Of a DNA stretch of 40,336 nucleotides, positions 10,028-20,141 are shown one piece after another; positions within the stretch are counted from its first letter, which is position 1, and each line of letters begins with the position of its first letter. This stretch comes from Fidelibacterota bacterium. Lineage in GTDB: Bacteria; Pseudomonadota; Alphaproteobacteria; Rhodospirillales; Rhodospirillaceae. Both the position numbers and the translations under genes were made by a program. The stretch spans positions 1 through 40,336 of the forward strand of contig CANKHC010000005.1 in assembly GCA_947481595.1 (NCBI GenBank), given 5' to 3'. The notes under the pieces were generated by a model. It did not search any database. It saw only the letters and a program-made list of their open reading frames with translations, and was not told the DNA's origin.

Positions 10028-10225
10028 GCGCGCCCCCCCAAAAACCCGCCAAAAGCTGCGATTCCGCGCTTTAGAGGGCGGTTTGGGGAGGGTTCGCGGT
10101 CAATCTGAAGGGTTTTTAACAAGCCTAAACCTGTGTCAGGTCTCAGATTTCTGGGCCAAATCAGGTATGATGCAAATCAATATCTTAGCTCTCCGGACGG
10201 GCCAAGCCCTTCGCCAGCACTTCAC

Positions 10226-10249
10226 CCAATCCTGGGGCCAATCCTGGGG
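10226..10249. repeat. Tandem 12-bp repeat CCAATCCTGGGG x2 upstream of gspE
   Basis: CCAATCCTGGGG at 10226-10237, exact copy at 10238-10249. Confidence 0.9.
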
Positions 10250-10270
10250 TAAGAGGAAACTTAAGCCGCC

Positions 10271-12004
10271 GTGATGAACGTCCTGACCAAAACCGCCGAT
10301 GCGGTCGTCCAGACCACAATCGGACAGATCCTCCTCAAGCGCGGGTTCATCGGCGAGAACGACCTCGCCAAGGCGTTGTCGTTCCAGTCTTCGCTGGGCG
10401 GGCGGCTGGGGGCGATCCTGGTGCGCATCGGTTCGGTCTCGGAGGACCACGTACTCGAGGCGCTGTCCTATCAGCTCGGCCTCGAGATCGTCACCAGCGA
10501 AACCATGCCGCAGGACCCGGCGATCTATCTCGAATGTATCAAGGGCTCGGGCATCGAAGCGGAATGGTGGATCGATCAGGGCGTGCTCGCCTGGGAACTC
10601 GACCCGACGACGGTCTCGGTTATCTGCCGCGATCCATTGTCGCCAAGCCTTCAGGAAGCACTCTCGGCCGCATTCCCTGAAAAGTCCTTGGCGTGGGCGC
10701 TGCCGCGCAACCGCGACCTCGACCTGATGCTCGATCTCGTGCGCCGCAGCCTGGCCGATGACGGCCGTGACGTCAGCGGCGACGTGGCCCTCTTGCGCGA
10801 ATTGGCCGAAGAAGCTCCGGTGGTCGAACTGGTCGCCAACGCGCTGGCCCAAGCGGTGAACGAAGGCGCTTCGGATATCCACGTCGAGCCGCGCGAACAC
10901 GAATTCGACATCCGCTATCGCATCGACGGCGTGTTGCAGAACCGTCTGACCCTTCCAAGGTCACGCTTCGACGCGGTGGCGTCGCGCATCAAGCTCATCG
11001 CCGGCCTCGATATCGCCGAACGCCGCCTGCCCCAGGACGGCCGCATTGGCCTGCGCATCTCGGGCAAGGACCTCGACGTACGTGTGTCGTGCCTGCCGGG
11101 CGTGTGGGGCGAGTCCATCGTCATGCGCTTGCTGCTCAAGGAGCAGAAGCATTTCACCCTGCAGCGCATCGGTATGGCGGCGGACCAGCTGGAGATTTTC
11201 TCGCGCCTGGCCAATGAGCCCTACGGCATCATCCTGGTCACCGGCCCCACCGGTTCGGGCAAGTCGACCACGCTGAAGGCCACGCTTGAGGAGATCAAGG
11301 ACGGCAAGCGCAAGATCATCACCGTCGAGGACCCGGTCGAATACAACATTCCCGGCGTGACGCAGGTGCAGACGAAAGCCGATATCGGCTACACTTTCGC
11401 CCGCGCATTGCGCTCGATCCTGCGCCAGGACCCAGACACCATCATGATCGGCGAAATCCGCGACGGCGAGACCGCGCAGATCGCCGTGCAGGCGTCGCTC
11501 ACGGGTCACATGGTGTTTTCGACCCTGCACACCAATGACGCGCTGACGGCTTTCACCCGCCTGATCGACATGGGCGTCGAGCCCTTCCTGGTGGCTTCGA
11601 CCGTACGCGCGGTCATGGCCCAGCGCCTGGTGCGCCAGCTCTGCCCACACTGCCGCGAGTCGCACGTGCCCGCCCACGGTGTTCTCGAGAAATGCGAACA
11701 GATCAAAGCGGCTTTCCCGGCGTTGCTGGCCAAGCCAGCGACGTGGTTCGCGGCCAAGGGCTGCAAACAATGCCAGCACACCGGTTACCGCGGCCGTCTC
11801 GGCATTTATGAAATGGCGGCGGTGAACGATGAACTCGCCGACATGGTGCTGCACCAGAAGACGATTCCTGAAATGGTCGTGGTGGCGCGCAAAAACGGCT
11901 ACCGCGACCTGCTTGAGGACGGTTTGATCAAGGCCTGGCACGGGGACACCAGCGTCGAGGAAGTGTTGCGCGTCGCCGGTCAGATGGGCGTCGACGGCGA
12001 CTGA
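10271..12004 (+). CDS. gspE: Type II secretion ATPase GspE
   Basis: Walker A GPTGSGKSTTLKATLEE, VEDPVEYNIPGVTQVQ, Asp/His boxes (LRSILRQDPDTIMIGEIRD, TGHMVFSTLHTNDA), tetracysteine CPHC...CKQC. Confidence 0.95.
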   Translation: MMNVLTKTADAVVQTTIGQILLKRGFIGENDLAKALSFQSSLGGRLGAILVRIGSVSEDHVLEALSYQLGLEIVTSETMPQDPAIYLECIKGSGIEAEWWIDQGVLAWELDPTTVSVICRDPLSPSLQEALSAAFPEKSLAWALPRNRDLDLMLDLVRRSLADDGRDVSGDVALLRELAEEAPVVELVANALAQAVNEGASDIHVEPREHEFDIRYRIDGVLQNRLTLPRSRFDAVASRIKLIAGLDIAERRLPQDGRIGLRISGKDLDVRVSCLPGVWGESIVMRLLLKEQKHFTLQRIGMAADQLEIFSRLANEPYGIILVTGPTGSGKSTTLKATLEEIKDGKRKIITVEDPVEYNIPGVTQVQTKADIGYTFARALRSILRQDPDTIMIGEIRDGETAQIAVQASLTGHMVFSTLHTNDALTAFTRLIDMGVEPFLVASTVRAVMAQRLVRQLCPHCRESHVPAHGVLEKCEQIKAAFPALLAKPATWFAAKGCKQCQHTGYRGRLGIYEMAAVNDELADMVLHQKTIPEMVVVARKNGYRDLLEDGLIKAWHGDTSVEEVLRVAGQMGVDGD

Positions 12005-12026
12005 CGCCGCCGGTGCGTAGGCCCCG

Positions 12027-15000
12027 ATGTCCCGCAAATCCAACTCTCCGGCGAACTCCGCCGTCGCGGCCCTGCTGAGTGCTGCGGCCCAGCGCCATCA
12101 AGCGGGTGACCTGGCCGCCGCCGACGCGGGCTATGCCGATGTGCTCACGCGCGCGCCCGACGATGCCCAAGCCCTTTATCTCGCCGGCGCGCTCGATCAC
12201 CAGTTGGGGCGAGATGCCGCCGCCTTCGACAAGCTCGAACGCTCGCTAATACGCCGTCCCGACTACTTGCCGGCCATCGAGATGCTGGGGGCCGTCGCCG
12301 CCCAGGTGGGCCGCTTCGACCGCGCGGTCGTTTGCTTTCGCATCGCCGCCGAACGCAAACCGGCGGCGGAGACGCATTTCAACCTGGGCACGGCCCTGTT
12401 CAACGCGCGCGCTTTCACGGAAGCCGCGGCCGTATTCCGCCGGGCAGCAGCGCTCAAGCCCAATCACGCTGAGGCGCTTTATCTTCTAGCTGCCGCACTG
12501 CGCTCCGACCGGCAATTCGAAAGTGCCGCCGAGGCCTACGCGCAATTGCTGGAGCTACAGCCCGAGAACGCCCTGGCTCTTGATGAATACGGCGGCGTGC
12601 TCTTTGAATTGGAACGCAACGCCGAGGCCGAAGAGGTCTTGCACCGCGCGATCGCGGCCGCGCCAGAAAGCCCAAATGCCTATACCAACCTGGGACGGCT
12701 GTTCCAGAACGACCGCGCGCGCGCCGGTGAAGCCTTGGCGCTGCACGAACAGGCGCTGGCGCGGCGCCCCGACTACGCCGATGCGCACAATAATAAGGGC
12801 GCAGCCCTGACCGCGCTGTCGCGGTTTGCCGAAGCGGCAGCGAGTTTCAGCAAAGCCATCGCCCTCAAGCCGGGGCTGGCCGAAGCCCACAACAATCTGG
12901 GCAACGCGCTGTACCGCAGGGGGGATATCGCTGGCTCCATGCGCGCGCTGGAGGAAGCGGTGCGGCTCAAGCCGCAGTACGGCGAAGCGCACTGGAACTT
13001 GGCGCTGGCCTTGCTGACCCAGGGCGACTATGCGCGCGGCTGGGTGGAATACGAATGGCGCTGGCAATGCCGCGACTTCCGCTTTCCGCCGCGGGGGTTA
13101 TCTCAAAAGACGTGGAAGGGCGAGGACACCGACGGCCCGCTCCTGGTCTGGGGCGAACAGGGGTTGGGCGATGAAATCCTTTACGGCGCGATGGCTGCAG
13201 ACCTGGCAGCATCCGGCCGTCCGTTGATGTGGGAGTGCGACCTGCGTCTCATTCCTCTCATCGCGCGCAGCTATCCGCATGTGCGCACGATCGCGCGCAC
13301 AACGCCGCCCGATTCCGTGACGGACGGCGCCGCCGCGCAGATTTCCACCGCCAGCCTTGGGCAGTACCTCCGCCGCAGCGGCGGCGATTTTCCAGACGCG
13401 CGCAAAGCGTATTTCGCTGCCGACCTCGCGCGCAGCGCCGGGTTCCGCGAGCGCCTCTTGAAGGGCGGCAAGAAGCGCGTCATCGGCCTGTCTTGGGAGA
13501 GTAAAAACCAGGACTTCGGTGTGCACAAATCTTGCGATTTGAAGACACTTGCGCCGCTTTTCGACGCCGCCGGCTTTGAGACCGCCTTTGTCGATCTGCA
13601 GTACGGCGACACGCAGGCCGAGCGCGACGCGGCGGGGCTCAAAATTGAGCATCTCGACGACGTCGATCTCTTCAACGACATCGACGGGATCGCCGCGCTG
13701 ATCAAAGCTTGCGACCTGGTGATCACCGTCTCCAATACCACCGCGCACTTGGCGGGCGCGCTGGGCGTGCCGGTCTGGGTGATGACGTCCACCGGCAATG
13801 GACGGCTGTGGTACTGGGGTGCGGGCGTTGGCGGCTCGCGCTGGTATCCGTCAGCGGAGACTTTCCGCCAGGACGGGAGCGGCGACTGGAGTGGCGTCGT
13901 TGCGCGTATTGCCGCGCGGCTTTCCGGATCACCGGCGATACCTTTGGAGCTTTTGCCGCAGGCGGCAGCACTTCATCAAGCCGGCAGGCTAGCAGAGGCT
14001 GAAGCGCGTTACCGCGACGTGCTGGCGGCCGCGCCACAGAACTACAACGCGCTGCATATGTTGGGCGTCGTGCATCTTCAGACGGGGCGGGCAAGTGAAG
14101 CGCTGCGCCTGATTTCCACGGCCATCGGCGTCAATGCAGCCGATGCGGTGGCTTTTAATCACCAGGGGCAAGCCCTGTCTGCTTTGGGACGCTTCGACGA
14201 GGCCCTCGAGAGTTTGGCGAAGGCTCTGGCGTTGTCCCCCGGCGACAACGCCATCGTCCGCAGCACCGCCGACGTGCTCAACAACCGCGGCGTCGCCCTT
14301 CAGGCCGAGGGGCGCCAGGCCGAGGCCCTGACCAGCTACAAGCGCTCCATCGCGTTGACTCCCACGGCGGCGGCCTACAGCAATCGCGGCGACCTCTTGC
14401 GCGTGCTGGGGCGCGACGGTGATGCCGTGGCCAGTTACGATGAGGCGCTGGCGCTCGATCCCCGGCTTGGCGAAACCTGGGCCAAGCGCGGCAACGCGCT
14501 GCGTGCCGTACAGGACTATGACGGAGCGGTTGCGAGCTTCGACCGCGCCTTGGCGATCGATCCGGCGCTGACGGGAGCGGCCGTCAATCGTGCGACCGTG
14601 CTCAACGACGCGGGACGTGAAGGTGAAGCGCTGGCGGCTTTCGATGAGGTGCTTGCCCGGGACCCGAATCACATCGAGGCCCATTGGAACCGCGCCCGCG
14701 TGCTGCTCGCACGCGGGATCTGGTCGCAGGCGTGGCGCGACTTCGAGTGGCGGTGGCAAACCGCTTCCTTCGTGGCGCGTCCGTTTCCCCAGCCGGCGTG
14801 GCGGGGTGAGCCCGTCTCCGGACCGTTGCTGGTGTGGAGCGAGCAAGGCCTCGGCGATGAAATCCTGTTCGCGAGCATGCTCGGCGGCCTGCGTTCTGCC
14901 GACATCATGTTCGAGGTCGATCCTCGGTTGGTAGCACTGTTCACGCGGTCCTTTCCGCATGTCACGGTCGTCCCGCGCGGCAATCCGCCTGTTGCCGAAA

Positions 15001-15608
15001 CCACGCGTGCCGTGGCGCAGATTGCAGCGGGCAGCTTGGGGCAGTACCTGCGCCGGGACGCGGCGTCGTTCCCGGCGAACCCGGGGTATCTCAAGGTTGA
15101 TGATGCGCGGACGCAAGGGTTGCGCGCGCGCCTGTTGGGGCCCGGCAAGACGCTGCTGATCGGCGTGTCTTGGGTGAGCAAGAACCAGGTCTTCGGCGCG
15201 CGCAAGACCTGTGCTCTGAAGGATCTCGCACCGCTGTGGCAGGCCGCCGGTGGGAGCGCGCAATTTGTCGATCTGCAGTATGGCGACACGTCGGAGGAAC
15301 GCGCGGCGGCGGGGCTCGACCTCGCCCACCTGCCTGACCTGGACCTGACCCATGACATCGACGGGCTCGCCGCGCTCATCAAGGCTTGCGATGTCGTCGT
15401 CACCGTCTCCAACACGACCGCCCATCTGGCCGGCGCGCTCGGCGTACCGACATGTGTCCTGGTGGCCAAAGGCAGCGGGCGGTTGTGGGCCTGGGGACCA
15501 ACGCCGTCGCCTTGGTATCCCAGCGCCGCGATCTTCAAGCAGGAAGCCGTGGGGTCGTGGGACGGGGTCATCGCCCAGGTCTGTGCGCAGATTCGGGGCA
15601 CTCCATGA
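12027..15608 (+). CDS. Tandem double-module TPR-glycosyltransferase (GT9-like, two copies of TPR+GT)
   Basis: TPR array then GT module 1 (GEQGLGDEILYGAM, LSWESKNQ, VDLQYGDT, SNTTAHLAGALGVPVWV, RWYPS). A second TPR array and GT module 2 follow (SEQGLGDEILFASM, VSWVSKNQ, VDLQYGDT, SNTTAHLAGALGVPTCV, PWYPS). Confidence 0.88.
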   Translation: MSRKSNSPANSAVAALLSAAAQRHQAGDLAAADAGYADVLTRAPDDAQALYLAGALDHQLGRDAAAFDKLERSLIRRPDYLPAIEMLGAVAAQVGRFDRAVVCFRIAAERKPAAETHFNLGTALFNARAFTEAAAVFRRAAALKPNHAEALYLLAAALRSDRQFESAAEAYAQLLELQPENALALDEYGGVLFELERNAEAEEVLHRAIAAAPESPNAYTNLGRLFQNDRARAGEALALHEQALARRPDYADAHNNKGAALTALSRFAEAAASFSKAIALKPGLAEAHNNLGNALYRRGDIAGSMRALEEAVRLKPQYGEAHWNLALALLTQGDYARGWVEYEWRWQCRDFRFPPRGLSQKTWKGEDTDGPLLVWGEQGLGDEILYGAMAADLAASGRPLMWECDLRLIPLIARSYPHVRTIARTTPPDSVTDGAAAQISTASLGQYLRRSGGDFPDARKAYFAADLARSAGFRERLLKGGKKRVIGLSWESKNQDFGVHKSCDLKTLAPLFDAAGFETAFVDLQYGDTQAERDAAGLKIEHLDDVDLFNDIDGIAALIKACDLVITVSNTTAHLAGALGVPVWVMTSTGNGRLWYWGAGVGGSRWYPSAETFRQDGSGDWSGVVARIAARLSGSPAIPLELLPQAAALHQAGRLAEAEARYRDVLAAAPQNYNALHMLGVVHLQTGRASEALRLISTAIGVNAADAVAFNHQGQALSALGRFDEALESLAKALALSPGDNAIVRSTADVLNNRGVALQAEGRQAEALTSYKRSIALTPTAAAYSNRGDLLRVLGRDGDAVASYDEALALDPRLGETWAKRGNALRAVQDYDGAVASFDRALAIDPALTGAAVNRATVLNDAGREGEALAAFDEVLARDPNHIEAHWNRARVLLARGIWSQAWRDFEWRWQTASFVARPFPQPAWRGEPVSGPLLVWSEQGLGDEILFASMLGGLRSADIMFEVDPRLVALFTRSFPHVTVVPRGNPPVAETTRAVAQIAAGSLGQYLRRDAASFPANPGYLKVDDARTQGLRARLLGPGKTLLIGVSWVSKNQVFGARKTCALKDLAPLWQAAGGSAQFVDLQYGDTSEERAAAGLDLAHLPDLDLTHDIDGLAALIKACDVVVTVSNTTAHLAGALGVPTCVLVAKGSGRLWAWGPTPSPWYPSAAIFKQEAVGSWDGVIAQVCAQIRGTP

Positions 15609-17197
15609 GCCTGCCTCCGCGACAGCATATGTCGGGTGCCGATGCCTATCGCGAGGCGTTGCGGCTTGATGGGCTGGGTAAGTACGCCGAAGCGCAGAAG
15701 CTCTGCCAGAAAATCCTCAAGGCGGCGCCCAAACACGCCGACGTCCACCATCTGGCCGGCGTGGTGTATTTCCATGCCGGCAAATACGACGACGCCATCC
15801 GCCATCTTAAGGATGCGCTGAAGTACAAACCCGACTTCGCCGAGGCCGTCGGCAACCTCGCCAAGGCCTATTACCGCAAAGCCAAGTGGCGCGAGTTGAT
15901 CGCCTTGCTGACTCCGCTGCCCGAGACCGCCGACAGCCTGACCGAGATCGGCTATGCCCATGAACAATTGGGAGACCAGGCGGAGGCGGAGAAGGCTTAT
16001 CGCAAGGCCGTCGCGCGCGACCCCAGCGCCGCCGCGGCGCATTCCAACCTGGGGGCGATCCTGACGCGCCGTGGCGATGTCGAGGCCGCCGCCGCGCATC
16101 TTGAGATAGCGCTGGCTGCCGCGGCACCACCGTCCACGGCCCTGCTCAATCTCGCGATGGTGCACGACGTGGCCGGGCGTGCCGAACAAGCCCTTGAGAT
16201 CTATGGCCGCATCATCGCCGCCACGCCCGACCATGCCCTGGCGCGTTTCCAGCGCGCCATGACGCTGTTGTCCATGGGCCGTTTCCCCGAGGGCTGGAAG
16301 GAATATCTCTGGCGTTTCCGCCGCCCCGGCACGCACACGCTGCATGAGGCCTTCGCCATGCCTTTCTGGAACGGCGAGCCGCTGGCCGGGCGCAAGCTTG
16401 TAGTGTGGACCGAACAGGGTCCCGGCGACGAGATCCTACTCGCGTCCATGATTGCCGACGTGTTGGCGCGGGGCGCGGACCTTACGCTGGTCGCCTCACC
16501 ACGTTTGGTGCCCTTGTTCCGCCGCTCGTTTCCGGCCGCGCGGGTGGAGTCGTCCGACCCGCTGCGTCAGGTCGGCGCGCAAGATCTCCAGGTGTCGTTC
16601 TCTCACCTTGGTGCGGTGCTGCGGAGGTCATTCGATGATTTCCCGCGCGAGCGTGCCTTCCTCAAAGCCGACGAGACCCAGCGCGCGGAATTGCGCGCGG
16701 CCTATCAGGAGGGTGATCCGGCGCGCAAGCTCATAGGCATCGCCTGGCACAGCGCCAATCCCACGGCGGAGGCGCAGAAGAGCGTTACGCTCCAGGCGTG
16801 GGCGCCGATTTTGAAGACCCCGGGCGTGACGTTCGTCAGTCTACAGTACGGCGATCATGTCGCCGATGCGCGCGCGGCCGAGGCAGCTTTCGGCTGCAAG
16901 ATTGTCACGGACCGAAGCATCGACTCTCTGAGGGACATCGATGGATTTGCCGCCCAGGTCGCGGCCATGGACCGGGTGGTGTCGGTCAGCAACACCGCCG
17001 TGCACGTCGCCGGCGGATTAGGTGTGCCGACGTCGGTGCTGGTGCCGAAGGCTTTTGGTAAGATCTGGTACTGGTTCCAAGAGCGCACGGACTCGCCGTG
17101 GTATCCGTCGCTGACGTTGCACCGCCAGACCCACGCCGGCGATTGGACCGGCGCCATCGCCGAGGCCGCCTGCACGCTTTCGGGGGGATTCGCGTGA
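15605..17197 (+). CDS. TPR-glycosyltransferase (single module)
   Basis: ATG 15605 overlaps the upstream stop (ATGA). TPRs, then TEQGPGDEILLASM, IAWHSANP, VSLQYGDH, SNTAVHVAGGLGVPTSV, SPWYPS. Confidence 0.87.
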   Translation: MSLPPRQHMSGADAYREALRLDGLGKYAEAQKLCQKILKAAPKHADVHHLAGVVYFHAGKYDDAIRHLKDALKYKPDFAEAVGNLAKAYYRKAKWRELIALLTPLPETADSLTEIGYAHEQLGDQAEAEKAYRKAVARDPSAAAAHSNLGAILTRRGDVEAAAAHLEIALAAAAPPSTALLNLAMVHDVAGRAEQALEIYGRIIAATPDHALARFQRAMTLLSMGRFPEGWKEYLWRFRRPGTHTLHEAFAMPFWNGEPLAGRKLVVWTEQGPGDEILLASMIADVLARGADLTLVASPRLVPLFRRSFPAARVESSDPLRQVGAQDLQVSFSHLGAVLRRSFDDFPRERAFLKADETQRAELRAAYQEGDPARKLIGIAWHSANPTAEAQKSVTLQAWAPILKTPGVTFVSLQYGDHVADARAAEAAFGCKIVTDRSIDSLRDIDGFAAQVAAMDRVVSVSNTAVHVAGGLGVPTSVLVPKAFGKIWYWFQERTDSPWYPSLTLHRQTHAGDWTGAIAEAACTLSGGFA

Positions 17198-20079
17198 ACC
17201 CCGCCAAACTTGCCCGCCAGCTCAACGAGGGGGCCGCGTTTCATCAGCGCGGCGACTTGGCGAATGCCGAACGCCTTTACCGCGACGTGCTCAAGCATGC
17301 GCCGAAACAGCCCGATGCCTTGCACCTGCTCGGCGTGCTGATGGAACAGCGCGGACATCTCGCCCAGGGCATCACCCTGGTGCGCCAGGCACTGGCGGCG
17401 CAAAGTGCCTTTCCCGATGCGCATTTCAACTTAGGGCGCATGTTGACGGCCGCCGGCGATCTGGCTGGGGCCAAAAAACACTACGAACAGGCGTTGGCGA
17501 TCAAGCCGACCCACGCGCGGGCGATGAACGGGCTTGGTACTATCTTCCGCGCCCAGCGCGACACCGCCCAGGCCATCGATGCCTTCGGTCGGGCAGCCCG
17601 CCTGGAACCGCGCCTGCTCGAGGCGCATATCAACCTCTGCAACACTTACCGCGATGCCAGCGATGAGACAGCCTTGCTCGCCACCGCGGCGCAGGGACTC
17701 TCCGTCGATCCCACGAACGCGCCCCTGTGGTTGCTGCGCTCGGAGGCGGCGTTCACCACCGGCGATCTCGCCGCCGGGTGGAAGGACTACGAATGGCGTT
17801 TCAAGACGCCGCAGAATCCAGTCGAGCGCCAATCTTACAGTCTGCCGGTGTGGAACGGCGAGGATCTCGCGGGCAAATCCATCCTGGTCTGGCACGAACA
17901 GGCTCCCGGCGAGGAAATCCTTTTCGCCAGCATGATCCCGAGCCTGCTTGCGCGCGCGCGCCGTGTGGTAGTGCAGACTACGCCGCGCCTGGCACCGCTG
18001 TTCCGCCGCTCCTTCCCGCAAGCGGAGATTTTCGACGGCGCCGTCCCACCGGAGGTGACCGGCACGCTCGACCTGCAAAGCGCGCTCGGCAGCTTAGGCC
18101 AGGGCCTGCGCGCCAATTTCCGTGCCTTCCCCAATGCTGGGCCGCATCTCAAGGCCGACCCAGAACGTACGGCGGCGCTGCGCGCCAAATACGCGCGCGC
18201 GGGCAAGCTGCTGGTCGGCATCTCCTGGAAGAGTGCGCATCCCAAAGTCGCCGATGCCGCGCAAAAAACCGTCGGCCTCAACCAATGGGGCGCTCTGTTG
18301 AGCATACCCGGCCTCGTTTTCGTTAATCTGCAATACGGCGATACGGCCGCTGAGGTCGAAGCCGCGCGGGAGGAATTCGCCGCCGAGATCATCGGCGACA
18401 GCGCGATCGATCCCGTCGTCGACCTCGACGGTTTTGCCGCCCAAGCCGCGGCGATGGACATGGTGGTGACCTCCAGCAATACCGCCGCCCACGTGGCGGG
18501 CGCGGTTGGCACTCCGACGTTCTGCATGGTGCCGCGCGCGCTCGGCAACGGCCGGCGCTGGTACTGGTTCGGTGAAGGGCGCTTCTCGCCGTGGTATCGC
18601 GCCATGATGCTGTTCCGCCAGCGCAGTATGGAGACATGGAGCGACGTGCTCGCCGAGGCCGCCGTGGCCCTTACGGGGGCGGCGCATGCGGCGGGCGTGT
18701 TGCCCGAGCCTGACGCATATCTCGACACGCTTGCGCGCGGATATGTCAGCGCCCAACTGCCTGGCGAAGCCGCAGCCGTCTACGGTGCCGCGGCCAGCTT
18801 CGCTTCGGGCAAACGCGCGGCTTACTTCTTCACGCAGCAAGGTATGACATTCGCGCGTGCCGGCCGCTTCGAAGACGCCGCGGCGGCTTACCGATCCTCC
18901 CTCGACCAAGCGCCCGATGAGGCTGAGACCTACAACAACCTCGGCAACGCCTTGCGTCGCCTGGGGCGCGCGGACGAAGCGAGTACGGCTTATGCCCAAG
19001 CCCACCGCTTGAAGCCCGAGCATCCTTCGATCTTCCTCAATCACGCCATGGCATTGTCGGAGACCGGCCACCTCGAGGCTTCGCTTGCTGCCCTCGATGA
19101 AATTGTTGTGCGCGATCCCACTTACGTCGATGCGCAGTACAACCGCGCCATGGTGCTGATGGCCATGGGCAGGCTCGCGGAAGGCTGGAAGGCTTTCCGC
19201 TGGCGCATGAAGCGCCCGGATGTGCATGTCCACCACGATCACTTTCAGCAAAAGGTGTGGGACGGCGAGGACCTTGCCGGAAAACACATCCTGGTCTGGA
19301 CCGATCTTGGGCTCGGCGAGGAGATCCTGCTCGCGGGGTTGATCCCCGACCTCGCGGCGGTGGCGCGCAAGGTGACGCTGCTATGCTCCGAACGCTTGCT
19401 CGGCCTGTTCCGGCGCTCGTTCCCGAACGTTACGGTCGCGAGGCGCACTGAGCCGTTGCCGGCAGAGGCATTGGATCCAACCATCGACTTCCAGATGTCG
19501 GTGGCGGAACTGGGGGCTGCCTTCCGCCGCGATTTCGCGGCGTTCCCGGCCCGGCAAAATTACCTGGTGCCGGACACCGCGCTGCGCGACAAGCTGCGCG
19601 CGCGCTACCGTCAGGGGGCGAACAAAGTCGTCGGCATTTCCTGGCGCAGCATCAATCCCGAGATCGGTGCGCGGAAAAGTATTGCGCTGACGGCATGGCT
19701 GCCGCTGCTCAAGACCTCCGGTATCACCTTCGTCAATCTGCAATACGGCGATAGCCGCGCCGAAGTCGAAGCTTTGCGCCGCATTCACGGTGTGGGCCTC
19801 ATCACCGATCCCGAGATCGATACCATGGGTGACATGGACCGCGTGGCGGCGCAGGTTGCCGCCATGGATCACGTCGTCTCGATCAGCAACACCGCCGTGC
19901 ATCTCGCGGGGGCATTGGGGGTGCCGGCCACGGTCTTGTTGCCGCCGGGTCACGCGCGCCTCTGGTATTGGTTCCGCGGGCTTGAGGGCTGCGCCTGGTA
20001 CCCCGGCGCGCGCCTGCTGGCGGGCGACGGCGGTTGGGACCAGCTCATCGCCAAGGCTGCGGTTGGACTGAGGCCATAA
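17194..20079 (+). CDS. Tandem double-module TPR-glycosyltransferase
   Basis: GTG 17194 overlaps the upstream stop (GTGA). Module 1: HEQAPGEEILFASM, ISWKSAHP, VNLQYGDT, SNTAAHVAGAVG. Module 2: TDLGLGEEILLAGL, ISWRSINP, VNLQYGDS, SNTAVHLAGALG. Confidence 0.87.
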   Translation: MNPAKLARQLNEGAAFHQRGDLANAERLYRDVLKHAPKQPDALHLLGVLMEQRGHLAQGITLVRQALAAQSAFPDAHFNLGRMLTAAGDLAGAKKHYEQALAIKPTHARAMNGLGTIFRAQRDTAQAIDAFGRAARLEPRLLEAHINLCNTYRDASDETALLATAAQGLSVDPTNAPLWLLRSEAAFTTGDLAAGWKDYEWRFKTPQNPVERQSYSLPVWNGEDLAGKSILVWHEQAPGEEILFASMIPSLLARARRVVVQTTPRLAPLFRRSFPQAEIFDGAVPPEVTGTLDLQSALGSLGQGLRANFRAFPNAGPHLKADPERTAALRAKYARAGKLLVGISWKSAHPKVADAAQKTVGLNQWGALLSIPGLVFVNLQYGDTAAEVEAAREEFAAEIIGDSAIDPVVDLDGFAAQAAAMDMVVTSSNTAAHVAGAVGTPTFCMVPRALGNGRRWYWFGEGRFSPWYRAMMLFRQRSMETWSDVLAEAAVALTGAAHAAGVLPEPDAYLDTLARGYVSAQLPGEAAAVYGAAASFASGKRAAYFFTQQGMTFARAGRFEDAAAAYRSSLDQAPDEAETYNNLGNALRRLGRADEASTAYAQAHRLKPEHPSIFLNHAMALSETGHLEASLAALDEIVVRDPTYVDAQYNRAMVLMAMGRLAEGWKAFRWRMKRPDVHVHHDHFQQKVWDGEDLAGKHILVWTDLGLGEEILLAGLIPDLAAVARKVTLLCSERLLGLFRRSFPNVTVARRTEPLPAEALDPTIDFQMSVAELGAAFRRDFAAFPARQNYLVPDTALRDKLRARYRQGANKVVGISWRSINPEIGARKSIALTAWLPLLKTSGITFVNLQYGDSRAEVEALRRIHGVGLITDPEIDTMGDMDRVAAQVAAMDHVVSISNTAVHLAGALGVPATVLLPPGHARLWYWFRGLEGCAWYPGARLLAGDGGWDQLIAKAAVGLRP

Positions 20080-20105
20080 GGTCGGCTATAGCTAAAAAAG
20101 GACTA

Positions 20106-20122
20106 GGGCGGCCACCCCGCCC
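20106..20122. other. Small GC hairpin in the 5' leader of the GT8-like gene
   Basis: GGGCGG-CCACC-CCGCCC perfect 6-bp stem between 20079 and 20142; no T-tract. Confidence 0.35.
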
Positions 20123-20141
20123 AACCAGGGAATTTCTCTTT

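Noticed and set aside
8874-10052. 392-aa minus-strand ORF over the SGNH hydrolase gene
   Set aside because: Alternate frame of the SGNH gene; Arg/Gly-rich out-of-frame translation.
13989-16345. Long minus-strand ORFs (478 and 558 aa) across the TPR-GT genes
   Set aside because: Antisense shadows in GC-rich repetitive coding DNA; no start context or domains.
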